Part shown: positions 5,801 to 6,617 of the stretch, piece after piece
How the letters are laid out: every line of letters starts with the position of its first letter
How positions within the stretch are numbered: the stretch's first letter is position 1
Assembly (NCBI GenBank): GCA_023392945.1
Contig: JAEWNB010000020.1
Location: 1 to 6,617 of the forward strand
Direction: 5' to 3'
Length of the DNA: 6,617 bases
Source of the DNA: Bacteroidota bacterium
GTDB taxonomy: Bacteria; Bacteroidota; Bacteroidia; Bacteroidales; WCHB1-69
Position numbers and translations under genes: made by a program
Notes under the pieces: model-generated
Told to the model about the DNA's origin: nothing
What the model saw: only the letters and a program-made list of their open reading frames with translations
Databases searched by the model: none

Positions 5801-6617
5801 AATTATGATGTTTCCGGTGCTGAGGGTTATTCGTCAGGGCTGAATGATGATGGTACATTGCGGGATCCAAAAACTCGTTGGGGCGGTATTATGAGGAAAA
5901 TGGATAATACTGATTTTGAGTCTGCCAATTACGAATATATCGAATTTTGGATGATGGATCCTTTTATTTCTAATCCTGATCATAAAGGGGGTAAGATGTA
6001 TTTTAATTTGGGAGATGTTTCGGAAGATATTCTTAGAGATGGGGTTAAATTCTTTGAAAACGGACTTCCGAAAGATGGCTCAGATGAAAATGTCGAATAT
6101 ACGGTTTGGGGAAGGGTTCCTACCATTCAGCAAATTATCAATGCTTTTGATAATGATGGTAATGCAAGGCAATATCAGGATGTGGGCTTTGACGGTCTGC
6201 AGGATGATAGAGAAAGATCTTTCTTCAGGGATGAATATCTTCAAATGCTTGAAAATACTTTCGGGAACTCATCAGGTGCGTATACAAAGGCATATTCTGA
6301 CCCCTCGGCAGATAACTATCACTATTTTAGAGGAAGTGATTATGATGATCAGGATAAGAAAATCGCTGAGCGTTATAAGCATTATAATAATTCTGAAGGG
6401 AATTCACCAACTGATGCGCAAAGTTCTGAACCTTACCCGACTGCGGCCCATAGCATTCCCAATTTGGAGGATGTTAATAATGATAATACTCTTAGTGAAG
6501 ATGAGAAGTATTATCAGTATGTGGTGAATTTGTCACCTGACAATATGGTGGTTGGGGAAAATTATATTACGGATGTTTATGAAGCTGTTCCGGAACCGCT
6601 GCCGGATGGGAGCCGCC
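2888..6617 (+). CDS. sprA: SprA/Sov, outer-membrane translocon of the type IX secretion system (N-terminal half, runs off the window)
   Basis: SprA is the giant outer-membrane beta barrel (36 strands in the F. johnsoniae structure) through which T9SS substrates leave the periplasm; it works with PorV and a plug protein. The frame is open to the last base and shows 1243 residues, against about 2400-2500 for known members, so the 3' half is missing because the window ends. The start is GTG at 2888: an in-frame TAA lies at 2870, the first ATG (3062) would remove the signal peptide, and residues 1-26 form a good one (basic TKLK, hydrophobic core, likely cut after ALWA). Family-typical stretches are GGGLIPQLRIGGD (162-174), IFGSNTIDIRP (179-189), KYEGKEDD (258-265), ITGSQSLFG (284-292), LWKLMMKNVYSL (530-541), VDYTVNYSMGTVSI with a following LNSGTP (about 700-725), YIDDFES (846-852), IEFWMMDPF (1018-1026) and a nearby FFENGLP. 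Alternating polar and hydrophobic residues and many Tyr, Asn and Gly suit outer-membrane strands. It lies 21 bases after ruvA in the same direction, an adjacency known from other Bacteroidota. No stops, frameshifts or gaps are seen. Confidence 0.97.
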   Translation, partial: MTILTKLKLYIVPAVVVVALYSALWAIPAPKSIAGRGLDIEASVSDDIKHLNSSLPDKMDVQVTPPDTGLKVPLPQPENNPLNEYDFYSPFHLNNPPSLSTYVEYDPESNTYNFQNMTGSVPYGPGAYMDVDEYIDYDLRNEIRNYWRNKGAGYSDGVNRKGGGLIPQLRIGGDIFESIFGSNTIDIRPSGNAELIFGVTHTSNQNYTLPVKQRKITQFNFDENIQLNVLAKVGDKIEFNLNYNTESNFDFDNKMKLKYEGKEDDIIQLLEFGDVTLPLNSSLITGSQSLFGLKTQLKFGKLMVTAVASVQDAEKQTITVSGGAQTTDFNFKADEYEENRHFFIGQFFRDHYNDYLKTLPLVGSPIVITKIEVWRTTVGAATTDNRNIIAFTDLGESSPQSSLFNYAGGSYPDNSTNTLPLMVDSSLIRDISLVSNNLRALGLTSGVDYEKVENARLLTSSEYTVNTKLGFISLNSSLSADQVLAVAFQYTVIGDSKVYQVGEFSNEVSAPNCIRAKLLKSTTLNTKSPLWKLMMKNVYSLSSYQVSSEDFRLNILYTGDEEGIANGFFNTGPQKGIPLIRLLGLDNLNLQQDPYPDGVFDFIDNAATTGGTINSTNGRIFFPKVEPFGADLRAVLTDPAVADKYAFDSLYTTTKTIAQQFTGKNKYYLEGSYKSSYGSEYYLNAMNIAEGSVTVSAGGIPLTENVDYTVNYSMGTVSIVNEGVLNSGTPITINIENKSTYALNKKRMFGVNFDYLFSPNFNIGATLLNLRERPYTEKVNYGDEPINNVIWGMNFAYKTKVPIVTKIVDFLPFHSTTTESNLQLEGEFAHFIPGHSKAIGKEGTTYIDDFESTKSTVDLRSFTYWTLASTPQGQFNLFPEARSVSVSDSPRRKLAYGYNRAKFAWYIIDQLFYNDNNATPPNITNEDQSQPYTRAVYETELFPYKEQASTTLSTYMSVLNLAYYPEERGPYNYDVSGAEGYSSGLNDDGTLRDPKTRWGGIMRKMDNTDFESANYEYIEFWMMDPFISNPDHKGGKMYFNLGDVSEDILRDGVKFFENGLPKDGSDENVEYTVWGRVPTIQQIINAFDNDGNARQYQDVGFDGLQDDRERSFFRDEYLQMLENTFGNSSGAYTKAYSDPSADNYHYFRGSDYDDQDKKIAERYKHYNNSEGNSPTDAQSSEPYPTAAHSIPNLEDVNNDNTLSEDEKYYQYVVNLSPDNMVVGENYITDVYEAVPEPLPDGSR
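6179..6214 (+). other. Calcium-loop-like acidic motif 1 within SprA
   Basis: SprA residues 1098-1109 read DVGFDGLQDDRE, fitting the twelve-residue EF-hand or thrombospondin-3-like pattern: acidic at positions 1, 5 and 9, Gly at 6 and Glu at 12. Position 3 is Gly instead of Asp or Asn, so a ligand is missing. A preceding DNDG (1088-1091) adds acidic residues. Calcium binding is inferred from the pattern only. Confidence 0.4.
6470..6505 (+). other. Calcium-loop-like acidic motif 2 within SprA
   Basis: SprA residues 1195-1206 read DVNNDNTLSEDE. Asp, Asn, Asp, Ser and Glu occupy positions 1, 3, 5, 9 and 12, and a hydrophobic Leu sits at 8, the layout of an EF-hand or dockerin loop; only the usual Gly at 6 is replaced by Asn. 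It lies just before the YYQYVVNLSP segment. Metal binding is inferred, not shown. Confidence 0.45.

Noticed and set aside
5189..6527. Frames of 65-170 codons on both strands inside sprA, the longest at 6015-6527 plus
   Set aside because: The plus-strand ones are out of frame with the conserved SprA reading and have low-complexity Ile/Met/Arg-rich composition; the minus-strand one is antisense. None resembles a protein family.

Overview
The window looks like ordinary core chromosome from an AT-rich member of the Bacteroidota. Two things point there. One is a very large outer-membrane protein recognisable as SprA/Sov, the translocon of the type IX secretion system (T9SS), which is confined to that phylum. 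The other is a pair of Bacteroidota-type promoters with the TAnnTTTG -7 element. I cannot assign a genus from sequence alone.

Layout from left to right. Positions 1-253 hold no convincing gene, only a weak minus-strand reading frame (39-275) for a hydrophobic 78-residue peptide that overlaps the end of the next gene. Positions 254-2173 (minus) encode a complete 639-residue ABC-F ATPase, a soluble, ribosome-associated type. Positions 2174-2269 are a 96-base divergent promoter region in which the two -7 elements form a perfect 11-base inverted repeat. Positions 2276-2866 (plus) encode RuvA, the Holliday-junction-binding subunit of RuvAB. After 21 bases, a GTG codon at 2888 opens sprA, which runs without a stop off the right edge. 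About 1243 residues are visible, roughly half of the family's usual length.

ruvA and sprA appear to form one transcription unit. The same adjacency is known in Flavobacterium johnsoniae and Porphyromonas gingivalis, so it looks like an ancient neighbourhood and not a local oddity. The ABC-F gene is transcribed away from it, and its promoter sits so close to its start codon that its mRNA should be leaderless or nearly so.

I found no mobile element, CRISPR array, tRNA, rRNA, toxin-antitoxin pair or clear sign of transfer, and nothing I would call a new system. The best leads are the mirrored promoters, the near-leaderless ABC-F message, the GTG start with a Shine-Dalgarno-like site on sprA, and two calcium-loop-like acidic motifs in SprA.
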